Part shown: positions 1 to 9,070 of the stretch, piece by piece
Layout: every line of letters begins with the position of its first letter
Position numbering within the stretch: the stretch's first letter is position 1
Assembly (NCBI GenBank): GCA_025769875.1
Contig: JAGFNK010000941.1
Span: forward strand, 1-17,932
From: Russula earlei
Taxonomy: Eukaryota > Basidiomycota > Agaricomycetes > Russulales > Russulaceae
Direction of reading: 5' to 3'
Length of the DNA: 17,932 nucleotides
Program-made: the position numbers and the translations under genes
The notes under the pieces: model-generated
The model's database searches: none
Seen by the model: only the letters and a program-made list of their open reading frames with translations
Told to the model about the DNA's origin: nothing

Positions 1-1654
1 ATACTCAACTTTTACACAAACCCTCAATCAATGATGTTTGATAAATGGGGGGCCACTGCATGTCAGGCTGCTGTATCTCTGGGAAGGGGCCAGTACTGTG
101 CTCGTCAGCTGGCTAGACTTTCAAAGTGATTTATCCAAGATTGCTCTGTTCTGCCAGTCAATCCCTATGGTGATTGGAATGAGTCTATGCTCACAGATGA
201 AGATTTGGCATCAGACATCAGTCTCCATCTCCAGGAGCTTGGGAGGAAAATCTCAGCTAAGAAGGTTTTACAATTCCTGGCTTGCAATGACATCAAGGAG
301 AAACATGGCATCACAAAAACAATATCTGAGAGGACAGCATGTTGTTACCTGACATCTCTGGGTTACCGTTTCACAGCACCAATGAAGGGTCAATATGCAG
401 ATGGTCATGAACATGCTGATGTCATCTGGTATTGTGAAATGAAGTTCCTACCAGCATGGTGTGAAATTCAGGACCATATGTATAGTTGGACAAAGGACAA
501 CATACCAGAGGAAGTCAATGTCCAGGGCACATGTGTCATCATCTGGTTCCACGATGAATCAATATTTTATGCACATGATTGACAGAAGAAGGGTTGGTAT
601 CACAAGGATGCACCTGCAAAGCCATACACAAAAGGAGAGGGTGCATCACTAATGGTTGCCAATTATGTCTCAGCTGATTTTGGATGGCTCCAATCTTCTG
701 ATGGGACAAGGACTGCAAAATGTGTGATGAAACCAGGGAAAAATTGAGATGCATACTTCACAAGTGACAATATTGGGGAACAGGCAGAGGCTGCCATGGA
801 CATTCTCACTGAATTATACCCTGAATATGACCATCACTTTGTCTATGATAATGTGCCAAGCCATCTCAAAAGGCCCGAGGCTTCAGTCACTGCATGCTGC
901 ATGCCAAAATTTACTCCCAAAATAGGCAAGAATTGGGGGATCGATGCTCCACAACATGATGCCTTGAGAAGTTTGGTGTACAAACCTGATGGGTCACTTG
1001 CAAAGGTGAAAGTTCAGATGAGTGATGCCATGCTTCCTGGTGGGACAGTGCAGTCACTATATTTTCCTGATGGACATGAATGGGCTGGTATCTTCAAAGG
1101 TATGGCAGTGATCTTGGAAGAGCACAGGTATGAAGATATACAGAACTTATGAGCAGAATGTAAGTCATTCAATTGTGCACCACCCACTTTGAAATGCTGT
1201 TGCCATTGCATACTGTTCAATGAACCAGACTTTGCACATATCGACACAATACTCAAAGGGACTTGCAACATGCACAGATTTTGAGTGATCTTCCTCCTGA
1301 AGTTTCATTGTGAGTTCAATTTCATTGAGCAATGCTGGGGCTATGCAAAGTGGCTTTACTGCCTGAATCTGGAATTATCACAAGAAGATCACCTCAAAAG
1401 AAATGCACTGGCAGCCTTAGATGCTATCCCTCCCTCTTGAGTCGATGCACTGGTTTGCGAACTAACTTTCTTGATGCTACAGTATATTTAGCAAACACTA
1501 ATGTCTCAGACTTGTAGCTTTGCAAATTGTTCCCGTCAATTCATTGATGCATATGATAAGGGCCTTAATAGACAACAAGTGGCCTGGGCACTGAGGAAGT
1601 ATTGCAGCCATCGGGTTCTATCTGGGACTGTGATGAATGACCTTGAACAGGCAC
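1..1654 (+). pseudogene. Tc1/mariner-like DDE transposase fossil (basidiomycete type)
   Basis: One frame (codons starting at 1, 4, 7...) reads as a transposase across the whole stretch, open at the left edge. The N-terminal half shows a helix-turn-helix-like region (about 46-360, including VNPYGDWNES and ISERTACCYLTSLGYRF). The DDE core follows: first Asp in WFHDESIFYAHD (about 544-580), second in HFVYDNVPSH (about 835-865), and Glu in FNFIEQCWGYAKW (about 1318-1356). The C-terminal tail RQFIDAYDKGLNRQQVAWA (about 1534-1590) fits my memory of Agaricomycete copies. In-frame stops at about 127, 580, 745, 1150, 1282 and 1438 are TGA, several at positions where the family has Arg, which fits CGA-to-TGA decay. 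One further stop, TAG, lies near 1489. Around 1438-1518 there are roughly 25 unexplained codons, perhaps an old intron (CTAAC then CTACAG are visible). The enzyme would cut and paste its own element; this copy cannot be made. Confidence 0.85.
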
Positions 1655-1655
1655 A

Positions 1656-1696
1656 GTTATCATTATCTTATTAATAATGTTATACCTTATGATAAC
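1656..1696. repeat. AT-rich inverted repeat just after the transposase
   Basis: The 8-bp arms GTTATCAT and ATGATAAC flank an AT-rich spacer, starting two bases after the last recognisable transposase codon. It could be the remnant of a transcription stop or of a terminal repeat. The arms are short enough for chance in AT-rich DNA. Confidence 0.35.
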
Positions 1697-1985
1697 AAGA
1701 TAACAACTTTTGACATTCACAACTCAATTCTGGATCCCACAGCAAGTCAAATTGAATATGACATTTTGACATGTCTACAGGCAATTCCCTGAGAACAGAA
1801 TTTGAGAAATAGGTGTGAAACAACTTCTAGAGCCTTTTTTCTGTGTATTCATCCCATTGTGGACAGGTGTGTCATGGAAAAAGTAACAACATGTGACATT
1901 GGTGGGCTATGGATGTCTTCTACCTTACTGTACCATGTTGAGTGTGAGAATGAATATTGAAAACAAACCTCTTTGAAACTATGAC
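1697..1985. other. Non-coding remains between transposase and cysteine-rich scrap
   Basis: No open frame of any length, no recognisable protein and no clear repeat. It is CpG-poor like the rest of the old sequence. It is probably the 3' flank of the transposon or decayed intergenic DNA. Confidence 0.4.
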
Positions 1986-2161
1986 ATGGACTCTCCAAAC
2001 ACAACAGATGAAAATTCTCCTCCTGTTAAATGCAGCAAGCCTGGCTGTAAGAGGTTGGTAACCTCTCAGTTCAAGTGATGTGACATGTCAAAACCATCAA
2101 ACTGGCCTAGTCAGGCAGGGCCAACAACAAAAGGCTGCAGACCAAGTAGCCAAGGACTTTA
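1986..2161 (+). pseudogene. Fragment of a cysteine-rich (zinc-binding-like) protein N-terminus
   Basis: From the ATG at 1986 the frame reads MDSPNTTDENSPPVKCSKPGC, then KRLVTSQFK, a TGA where Arg would be natural, then CDM. The pattern C-x4-C...FK(R)C resembles a small N-terminal cysteine motif that I remember from many basidiomycete hypothetical proteins (normally ending RCxxC). After about 58 codons the frame is cut by the LTR of element A at 2162. It may be the start of a host or transposon gene interrupted by A. Identification is weak; only the cysteine pattern and coding look support it. Confidence 0.3.
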
Positions 2162-2393
2162 TGTTAAGATCCGACTGATCTTATTACCAACTCTTTAGTG
2201 AAAGAGTTGCTTGATATAGTTCAAGCACTAAACTTTGAATCCTTTGATATTATCTCAGGAAGAATAGATGTTAAGAGAAGAGAGGGGCCTCTTTCACTTA
2301 GAGTAGTCACAATAGTTTAGAATGTTGACAAGGTAGTTGTTTCTTGTAAAAGAGTAAGTCGAGCGTAAGGCTCAACTTCTTGGTACCACAGAC

Positions 2394-2401
2394 CATTTAT
2401 A
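2394..2401 (-). promoter_or_regulatory. TATA box of the element A LTR
   Basis: The minus strand reads TATAAATG, at the position matching TATAAATA (14009-14016) of the element B LTR. It would mark the U3/R region; transcription would start some 25-60 bases further along the minus strand. Confidence 0.5.
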
Positions 2402-2506
2402 TGATATCTCAACAACTGCTGATCCAATTTGTACGAAACTTGGGGTGCACATAGCTAAGAACCAGTAGTATCTGAAAACGTAGAGCAAAATTCGAAAGTG
2501 TCAGAA

Positions 2507-2526
2507 ATGACCCACGTGTGAGTCAT
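2507..2526. promoter_or_regulatory. Inverted bZIP-like site around an E-box in U3 of LTR A
   Basis: The sequence ATGACCCACGTGTGAGTCAT has CACGTG at its centre and TGAGTCA on one side; the other half has one mismatch (TGACCCA). The same block is more perfect in LTR B at 13884-13903. It lies about 110 bp upstream of the TATA box, as an activator site would. Confidence 0.4.
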
Positions 2527-3273
2527 TCTTTTCTAGTATCTGTCATCAATCAGTAAGCTGTGAGTAAGCAATTACTGATCAATGAGTAAGCAAATCACTA
2601 AACAATCACTAAGCAGAGATGAGTCATCAGAGCATAGGTAAGCAGACGAGAACATGAGAATCCTAACACTTTATGAATGCAGAAGATGTTATGGTGTTGC
2701 AGCCATTGGAGCATTAGCTTTGGTTAAATGGGGGCCAAGTCCCTGTGACTTGGTTCAGTATTTCAATGGGGCTGGCTCAAGGAGACCAGTTCAAGGGTTT
2801 AGCATCTCAGGACTAAGTCAAGCAATGACTAGTCCATGGACAGAGTTGGTCTTCTGGTTACTTCACAGAAGAGGAGGATGATGAGAGAGAGGTAGAGGAG
2901 GAAGAGGAACACAAGGATTCCTTGAGGCAAACTCAAGTCAAGCAGAGTATAGGCCAGCACAAGTGACTTGTGATTTTAGAGAGGGTACAGGGCAAGGGAT
3001 GCGACAGGAAATGGGACAAAGCTAAGCTTGGGACATTCCCCAGCTTCTATAGGTGCTTAAATACTGTATGTAGCGAGGCTGTACAGTAATATATGCAGAA
3101 CAATAGATAAAAGGCTAAGCCAATAGCAAAAATAGATTGTAAACAATAGGTAAAACATGAAAGGTGAAACACAGTGATGAAACAATAAAAGGGATCACAA
3201 TCAAGGGATGAAACATAGTCAAGGGAAGACAATAGAGATGAGTAATGAACCAAAAGAGGGGTAGATCACAACA

Positions 3274-3288
3274 TCATGCCCCCCTCAT
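3274..3288 (-). promoter_or_regulatory. Polypurine tract of element A
   Basis: The minus strand reads ATGAGGGGGGCATGA directly before the LTR's TGTT. A purine run at this place primes plus-strand DNA synthesis in LTR retrotransposons. Its position shows that the adjacent LTR is the 3' one. Confidence 0.6.
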
Positions 3289-3350
3289 GCTTAGTTCTCT
3301 GAACTAATCAGTGTTGGGTCCTGACTCATGGAAATCATCTCCTTTGCCAT

Positions 3351-4731
3351 CTAGCCATGTGTTCTGGGCCCCTGCCTTGGGGCAACAACCTCTGTAGTTC
3401 CTGTGAGGATGCAACCTGCCTGACCTTTGCAATAGGTGTGGGGTTTGTTACAATCCTTGCTCCAATGACCCCTGGTACCGCAGTGTTTGCAGATATGTTG
3501 GTGCTTCTGAAGGTGGTGTTGTTGTGCCTTGGTCATGCATGCAGGAGTGGGGGGGGTGTTAAGTGTGCCAGCATCATCAGAGAACATTTGTGGGAAATGA
3601 GAGGGGGCTCCCATGGGGGCATTGTTCTGGGACTGATTGACAATGCAGGGAAGGTACTTGAGTGGAGGGGTCAGGGAGAGAGGGGGGTGAGTGGGTGAGG
3701 TAGGGGAGGAGAGGGTAGAGGGTTGCTTCAGGACCTCAATGTTGTCATAGTTCCCCACCAAGGAGTAATAGGAGCCTGTTTTACAAGTGAGACCCCCATC
3801 GGATGCCATGAATGTTGTCATAGTTCCCCACCAAGGAGTAATAGGAGCCTGTTTTACAAGTGAGACCCCCATCGGATGCCATGGTGTCAAGCTGATGATG
3901 GACTTGGACAGAGGTGTTGTTAGCATGAAGGCAACTACAAATGGTGGTGGATTCTTTGGTAAAGGACTGGATTTTGTGGAGCTGATTGGCAAGTTGTTGT
4001 TGGAGTATGTCCGTGGCTCCTTGGATAGCAGTATGCTTGGCCTCCAAAACCTTCAGGTATAGTGAACTGTTATGAAGGTGGTAGATGTCAGCAAGAGCAC
4101 CAGGGTCATGAAGGTTTTCAAGTGATTGGGCAACATTGAAGTGGAAGGGGTAGTCCTCAACTAAGAGGTGGAGGTCTGAGGCAGTGACAGAGGGGCATGG
4201 TGCAGAGATGACAGGCAGAGTGATGAGTTTTTCTCTGTAGGCAGGTTCTCCTCAACCCATAGTTCCTAGAAGCATGGGTTTGTCATTCCACAATGCAACA
4301 TGTAAGTAAGGTAACAGGTGTTGTTGCCCATTGACATTGATATAAAAAGGGGGAACATGTGTATATGGTTCATAAATAAACCAGGGGGGTCCAGGGTGAG
4401 TAGGATCTGCTTCAGTAGGGGTAGGCGAAGGGCTTCCTTTGTGGATGGCAAGTGGGTTGAGGGTGGCTGAGAGGTCCTGGAGTTTGGCCTTGTCAGGGAT
4501 GATGAAGGTACACTGGTCAATAATGTGTTGTATCACCTCAGGTGAGAGGGGTTCTTGTTTGACAGTGGGGGTAGGGGTGAGAATGGGTAAAGGGGATGAA
4601 GAGGGAGCAGGGGAAGACATGGGGGTATTGTAAGTAGAAGTAGCATATTCGTGGTGCCAAGCTGACCACTCTGAAGGAGTGGGGGTATTTATGGGAACTG
4701 ATTGTATGATATGATTCCATACTAGGTCCAT
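3351..4731 (-). pseudogene. Accessory ORF of element A with C-terminal CCHC zinc knuckle
   Basis: It lies downstream of pol and upstream of the polypurine tract. From MDLVWNHIIQSVP (4731) one frame runs about 436 codons once a 73-bp duplication is discounted. Order: a Pro/Ser/Thr-rich region (PSSSPLPILTPTPTVKQEP), a conserved-looking middle (HVPPFYINVNGQQHLLPYL ... PMLLGTMG-stop-GEPAYREKL), a helical stretch (about 4100-3900), a Pro-rich linker, and a CCHC knuckle CKHCGTRGHWSKDC (about 3450-3491), followed by more Cys residues. The stop within TMG-x-GEPAYRE is TGA. The duplication at 3738-3883 shifts the frame. I recall similar basidiomycete hypothetical proteins but know no function; nucleic-acid binding is inferred from the knuckle. 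It is not the canonical gag, which in the sister element B is a different protein. The true start could be upstream: the frame is open to about 4751 and beyond a stop there. Confidence 0.7.
3738..3883. repeat. Perfect 73-bp tandem duplication
   Basis: Two identical copies, 3738-3810 and 3811-3883, each starting AATGTTGTCATAG. As 73 is not a multiple of 3, the second copy breaks the accessory ORF. No difference between copies is visible, so it is recent relative to the decay of the rest of the element. Confidence 0.92.
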
Positions 4732-4851
4732 AAGTACTGCCCTTCACATGGATAGATGAAACTCTGAAAAATGGGGGTCCATCATGAGAAGTTGAAAGCT
4801 GCAGAAGTTGCCAGGGGAGAGAATTCCAGAAAAGAGTTGTTCCCTGGTGGC
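4732..4851 (-). other. Leader between pol and accessory ORF (part 1)
   Basis: On the minus strand, after removal of the solo LTR, this joins 5820-5902. The joined stretch reads in the same frame as the accessory ORF (including FSGILSPGNF and LLMMDPHFSEF) up to a TGA near 4751. It may be an N-terminal extension of that ORF, or untranslated leader. Confidence 0.4.
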
Positions 4852-5122
4852 TGTCAAGACTCACTGTTGAACTATCCAGTTCAAGAGCGAGGGATAAGCT
4901 TGAAGACGAGTCGATAAATGTCCAAGACGGCGTGGGCAAGAAGTAGAGTCCAGAGTAGTAACAGATACCAGAGAGGTATTGTTACTGTGAGAGTCGAACA
5001 GTCACGCAGAGGAGAGGCCAGGATAGTCACAAGGGGACGGTCCTTAAAGGAGTATCCCAGGGATGGAGAGTGCCAGTAAACAAATGGACAGTCTGAGGAC
5101 TGTCCTGCTACTTTATTGAGCG

Positions 5123-5130
5123 CTTATATA
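5123..5130 (-). promoter_or_regulatory. TATA box of the solo LTR
   Basis: The minus strand reads TATATAAG, followed by CGCTCAATAAAG. It gives the LTR's orientation and places R/U5 between here and 4852. Confidence 0.5.
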
Positions 5131-5394
5131 CTACAAGAGAACTGCTAAATAGGGAACAAGTCATAACCTTGTTATCAAGCACAATAGAGTGATGAGTAAG
5201 AAGTCGGAGTGCACTTACTGAGCATGACGGAGCATGCTCAGTAAGCTGCTGAGTAAGAAGGCTTCTCTTGATGAGTAAGAGCTTTCATTGTCCACAGTGT
5301 TCACTGCTTTAGTGCACGTGCGAGCACCTGATTCATTTTCTGTTTAGTTAGTTTAGGGCCGGTCATTTGAGGACTTGTAGTTTGGTTAGGGAAT

Positions 5395-5640
5395 AGTGCT
5401 ATCTTATAAGGCCCTTATATAGTTCTATTAGGGTCCTTAGAGTCGACCCTAATACTTCTATTAAGGTCCTTAGTATTGCCTTTATAGTTCCTTCTATAGT
5501 TATTAGAGTTGGTCTAATAACATGTTGTAGGGCCTTTGATACTAGGTTAGTGCCTATTGTAGAGCTCCTAGAGTCGTTCCAAAGGGTCCTTAGGAAGGCC
5601 CTAATACTGTCCTTTGTTGCTAGAAGGGTTGCCTTTAAGT
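5395..5640. repeat. Imperfect short repeats with AGGGTCCTTAG core in U3 of the solo LTR
   Basis: Variants of the core occur near 5428, 5464 and 5583, together with repeated GCCCTAATACT, TTCTATTA and GCCTTTATAG blocks. The units are irregular, about 30-60 bp. This looks like a decayed tandem array within the LTR promoter region. The open frame it supports on the minus strand shows no protein features. Confidence 0.5.
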
Positions 5641-5902
5641 GAGGCTTGCTGTATGTCGATTGTGCCGAGAATCGCTCGTGCAACAATGCGTGCGCGATAT
5701 TGTGGACACCTCTACTCACCCCTTTTGCTTGTGTGAACAGGGTGACACCATAGAGGCTGGGATTCCTTCTATAAGGAAGGGTCCTTCAAGGGCCCTCTCC
5801 AGGAGAATGGTTCACGACAGTGGCTAAATTAAAGATGGTGTATCCTTGGTTGGGGATAGCAGGGTCATTAACTGAGTAGGAAGGGGGGTTATGTGAACTG
5901 AT

Positions 5903-6240
5903 TCAGGGAAGTAATGTATGTTGTTGTATTGTAAGTCCCTGGAACTGATGTTCCAGATTGTCTAGGCTTTCACCAGAATGATGGGCTTCTGCAGGGTCAG
6001 AGCTAGTGGTGGACATGAAGCAGAGTTTAGTGGGTTGTTGCAAGTGGAAGATGGTGATGGCATCTTGGGTGTTTTTAAGGTTTGAGAGGGGTTCCCAGGT
6101 ATCCTCTGCTGTGGAGTACCCCTTCCCACTCTGTACTGGAGTTGGTTCCTATGGGTACATTGGGGTGGTGATCTTCTTGACTTCATATTCTCCAGAAAGG
6201 AGGTCAGGTGGTGGTTCAGGGAAGTTTTGTCCATGTTTGC
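5903..6240 (-). pseudogene. Chromodomain and C-terminal end of element A pol
   Basis: The minus strand shows GEYEVKKI (about 6195), then after a small frameshift GYSTAEDTWEPLSNLKNTQD (about 6120-6060) and IFHLQQPTKLCF. This is the pattern of a chromodomain (YxVKWKGY..xxTWEPxxNL). A Ser/Glu-rich tail runs to a TGA at 5903-5905, the probable end of pol. Chromodomains at the integrase C-terminus direct insertion to marked chromatin in chromoviruses. The two halves lie in different frames, and a block of residues between the first strand and GYSTAEDTW looks degraded. Confidence 0.7.
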
Positions 6241-7200
6241 TCATTTTTGGTGACCGGGGAAAGAAGGGAGGCATGAAACACATTGTGAATGTTCCATTGG
6301 GGGGGAAGGCAGAGTTGGTAGATGATGTGGGAAATTTTCTTGGTAATGATAAAAGGTCCAAATCATCTGGGGTGGAACTTCTGAAATTGATGGGGAGTTT
6401 TTAGGTTAGTCCCCTGTAACCAAACCTTTTGTCCTTCTTCAAAACCCTTGAACTTAGTCTCTCTTACCCAATTGTTTTGTGCCTTTCTCATCGTTTCTTG
6501 AGCCAATTACTGCATGTCCTTCAGGGCTTGAAGGCATTCTTGAATCCCTGGGAACTTGGTTTTTAGTTGGGTGCCAAGTCCTTGAGGGTTGAAACCCATG
6601 AGTAGTTCATAGGGGGTTTTCTTGGTGGTCGTGGATTTGTGCACATTGAAGTGATACTGGGCTATTGGGAGCCAGTGTGCCCATTCTTCTTGTTTCTCCC
6701 CTGTGTAGATTTGTAGGTACATTTCTAGAGTTTGATTGGTCCTTTCTGATTGTCCATCCATTTTGTGGTGATAGGTGGTACTCAAATTTTGGTTGATTCT
6801 GAGGATTCAGGAGATTTCTTGAAACAATTTGGAGGTGAAGCAAGCATTGTGATCCAAGATGATTTTGGAAGGGACCCCAGTCCATGGAAAGACATGTTGT
6901 AAAAACAATTTGGCCATTTCTAGGGTTCCTATGTCCTTACAGCAGGGTATGAATATTGCCACGTTAGAGGAATTGTGGTCAGTGATGGTCATAATGGTGT
7001 CATGTCCTTCTGATAGGGGGAGGTTGATGATCCCATCAATGGCCAGGGTCTGGAAAGGTTTTTGGAATTCAGGGAAAATAGGGTAAATTGGGGGATGAGT
7101 GGGGTGCATAGAGGACTTGTTGGCTTGACAGGTGGCACATCCTTTGATGCAGTCTTGGACAAAATATCCCATTTTGGGCCACTAAAAGGATTCTTGCATT
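6240..7200 (-). pseudogene. Integrase domain of element A pol
   Basis: Zinc-binding end: GCATCQ (about 7142-7125) gives the CxxC pair. Catalytic core: Asp in LAIDGI (about 7037), Asp in IILDHNACFTSK (about 6854) and Glu in GQSERTNQTLE (about 6746), so all three acidic residues are present. The usual SDRG is here LDHN. A frameshift or stop lies at about 6800 between the second Asp and the Glu. The later GPF module reads FGPFIITKKI (about 6362-6330) after a TGA. The domain would insert the cDNA into the host chromosome. Confidence 0.82.
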
Positions 7201-8135
7201 AAGTACAAGGTTCAGGTGTTCCCTGTATGTCCCCTAAGGATACTATCATGGTAGGTATGTAATATCTTTCATAAGAGGGGTTCTTAGTATGGTACCACCA
7301 ATTGTCCATCTTTGAATAGTGTGCCATCTTCTTCTTGAAGGTTGTGTTTGACTTTCCACATGAGTAAATCTGATTGTCAGTCTTTTTGTTCTTTTAAGAT
7401 CTGTGTGTACAGATCTTTGGTGTGGAGTGTGCAAATGAACAGTTTATTGGGAAGTGCTATGATGTTTTGGTTGTCTCCTGACCCATCATTGTGGTCTGGT
7501 TGTCATGAGAGGGTGTCTGCATGGTTGGAAACCCCATTTTGGGTGAATCTTGAAGTGATAATCTGCAAGTGTGGAAATGTAACCTGCAATCCTTCAGTTG
7601 ATCTTGTGGGGGAGTCAGTAGTGGGCAAGGTTAGCATGGTCTGTGAAGATCTTGATGGGATGCCTTGTTGCGATGAGTAAGTATTGCCAATGCTGAAGCA
7701 CAATGATTAGGGCTAGGAATTCCCTATCCCAGACCAGGTAGTTTCTTTCTGCTATGTTGAATGTGTGTGACATGTTGCTGATCTTTTTCCTTTTTCCTTT
7801 TGAAACAGGATTGCCCCAGTGGCAAACTGTGAGGCATCTGTCACTAGTATGTATGGAAGGTCAGGGTTGGCAGTATAAAATTCAGGGTCTTTGCAAACTG
7901 CGGAAATCAATGTTTCCAAAGCAACAGTTACTTCTGGGGTCCAGAGGAAGGGAGTTCCCTTTTTAATTGTAGAGAAGATGGGGCAGGCTATCTTGGTAAA
8001 GTCTTGGATAAATGGTTGTTGGTAGTTGAGGGGACCCATGATCTGTTGCACTTGTTTCAGATTGTTTGGGGGTCTTGGCCAATTCTTAAGGCCCTCCATT
8101 TTGACCAGGTCAACCTTGAGGGTTCCTTGGTTGAT
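7201..8135 (-). pseudogene. RNase H domain and linker of element A pol
   Basis: The segment opens with the RT thumb/connection (MEGLKNWPRPPNNLKQVQQI, 8099). RNase H follows with Asp in LVTDASQFATGAI (about 7830), Glu in WDREFLALI (about 7710) and Asp in FTDHANLAHY (about 7640), the three metal-binding acidic residues. A +1 frameshift falls at about 7775 between the first and second. The linker to integrase (7440-7200) is broken by several stops and frame changes. RNase H removes the RNA strand after reverse transcription. Confidence 0.8.
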
Positions 8136-9006
8136 TCAAAAACCCAAGAAGTCAATTTCTTTTTGTTTGAAGGCACATTTGGATGCTTTAAGGAAGTAGG
8201 AGTCTCTTTTGAGAAGGTCAAGGAATTCATGTGTAATTTGATGGTGGAGGTGCTCTTCTCCTGGTCCTGTGGCTATTGCTACATTGTCCAGGTAGTTGCA
8301 GGTGTTTTCAGGATTTTTGAGAAGCCAGGGTTGAAGGGTGTGATTCATTGTGTGTTGGAAAGCCACTGGGGCATTGGTAAAGCTGAAGCCCATTATCATG
8401 GGGATGAATGTGCCAAACTGGGTTTTGAAGGCTCCTTTGTGTTGATCTTCTGGGTGTATTAGGATGTTGTTGTAACCAGCCCTGACATTGAACTTGCTGA
8501 AGGTGGCTTTGCCCCTTAACTTATGTAGCTGTTCTTCCATGTTTGGTAAAGCATGATAATCAGGAACTGTGGCACTGTTAAGTTTCTGATAGTCAACTAC
8601 CATCCATGGGGCGGTACCATCCTTCTTCTGGACAAAGAAGACAAGGGATACAAAGTCAGATACACCATCTTTGATAAATCCTTTGGCTAGGTCTTCTTGT
8701 ATTTGTCTGGACAGTTCTTGTTTTTGATTTTGGGGAAGGGGGTAGGTCTGGCAATCGAGAAATTTTGGGGCATTAGGTTTCAAGGTGATTCTAAAGATGA
8801 GCTCTCCTTGACTGGGTGGGAGTTATTTGGCAGCCTCTTCCAAGAAAACCTTTTGATGTTGTAAATATTCAGGGGGGGTGATGGTTGTTCTGAGATGTGT
8901 GATCCAGATTTTTGGTGGGGTTGTCAGTGAGATGGGAGTAAGGAGGACTCCTAGATGGTTTCTAAGATGACTGATACTCCAGTTGATGAGGGGATTCAGT
9001 GCTTTA
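8136..9006 (-). pseudogene. Reverse transcriptase domain of element A pol, catalytic residues lost
   Basis: From the foldback insertion point the frame reads KALNPLINWS (protease end), then the protease-RT linker (TPPEYLQHQKVFLEEAAK, then a TAA at about 8824). The RT itself runs through FVQKKDGTAPWMVVDYQKLN, SKFNVRAGYNN, GFSFTNAPVAFQ, YLDNVAIAT and FLGF. In active relatives the first catalytic block is SKFDLRAGYNN and the second YLDD. Here Asp is Asn in both, so polymerisation should be abolished. Both are G-to-A changes on the coding strand. A TGA follows FLGF at 8136. It is otherwise a nearly full-length Ty3-type RT. Confidence 0.88.
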
Positions 9007-9070
9007 CTGTCGTTTTCACGTGACCTTGCACTTGCCATTTTTAGATGTCATTTCGAGTGTGAAAATAAAA

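Larger units (their letters stand above)
2162..3273 (-). repeat. 3' LTR of element A (1112 bp)
   Basis: On the minus strand it starts TGTTGTGATC (at 3273) and ends AACA (at 2162). It is similar along its length to 13001-14250 on the plus strand, the 5' LTR of element B. Similarity stops one base beyond both ends, which fixes the borders and the TGTT...AACA termini. It holds a TATA box (2394-2401), an inverted bZIP/E-box-like site (2507-2526) and a cluster of short GAGTAAGCA-like repeats (about 2560-2645). Compared with B's LTR it lacks about 125 bp around 2660-2680. Because the polypurine tract is adjacent on its upstream side, this is a 3' LTR. Confidence 0.88.
4852..5819 (-). mobile_element. 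Solo LTR inside element A, target duplication GTGGC
   Basis: Plus-strand ends are TGTCAAGAC... and ...TTCACGACA. The 5-bp GTGGC stands directly outside both (4847-4851 and 5820-5824). The polarity is minus because a TATA box reads on that strand (5123-5130). No internal coding region is present, so this is a solo LTR left by recombination between two LTRs. It retains many CpGs (for example in 4880-5040), unlike its host element, and so is younger. The family differs from LTRs A and B. It interrupts the region between pol and the accessory ORF. Confidence 0.88.

Noticed and set aside
3047..3253. Hydrophobic small ORF on the minus strand in LTR A (68 codons)
   Set aside because: It lies wholly within the LTR, is pyrimidine-rich and is not kept in LTR B; the hydrophobic look comes from base composition.
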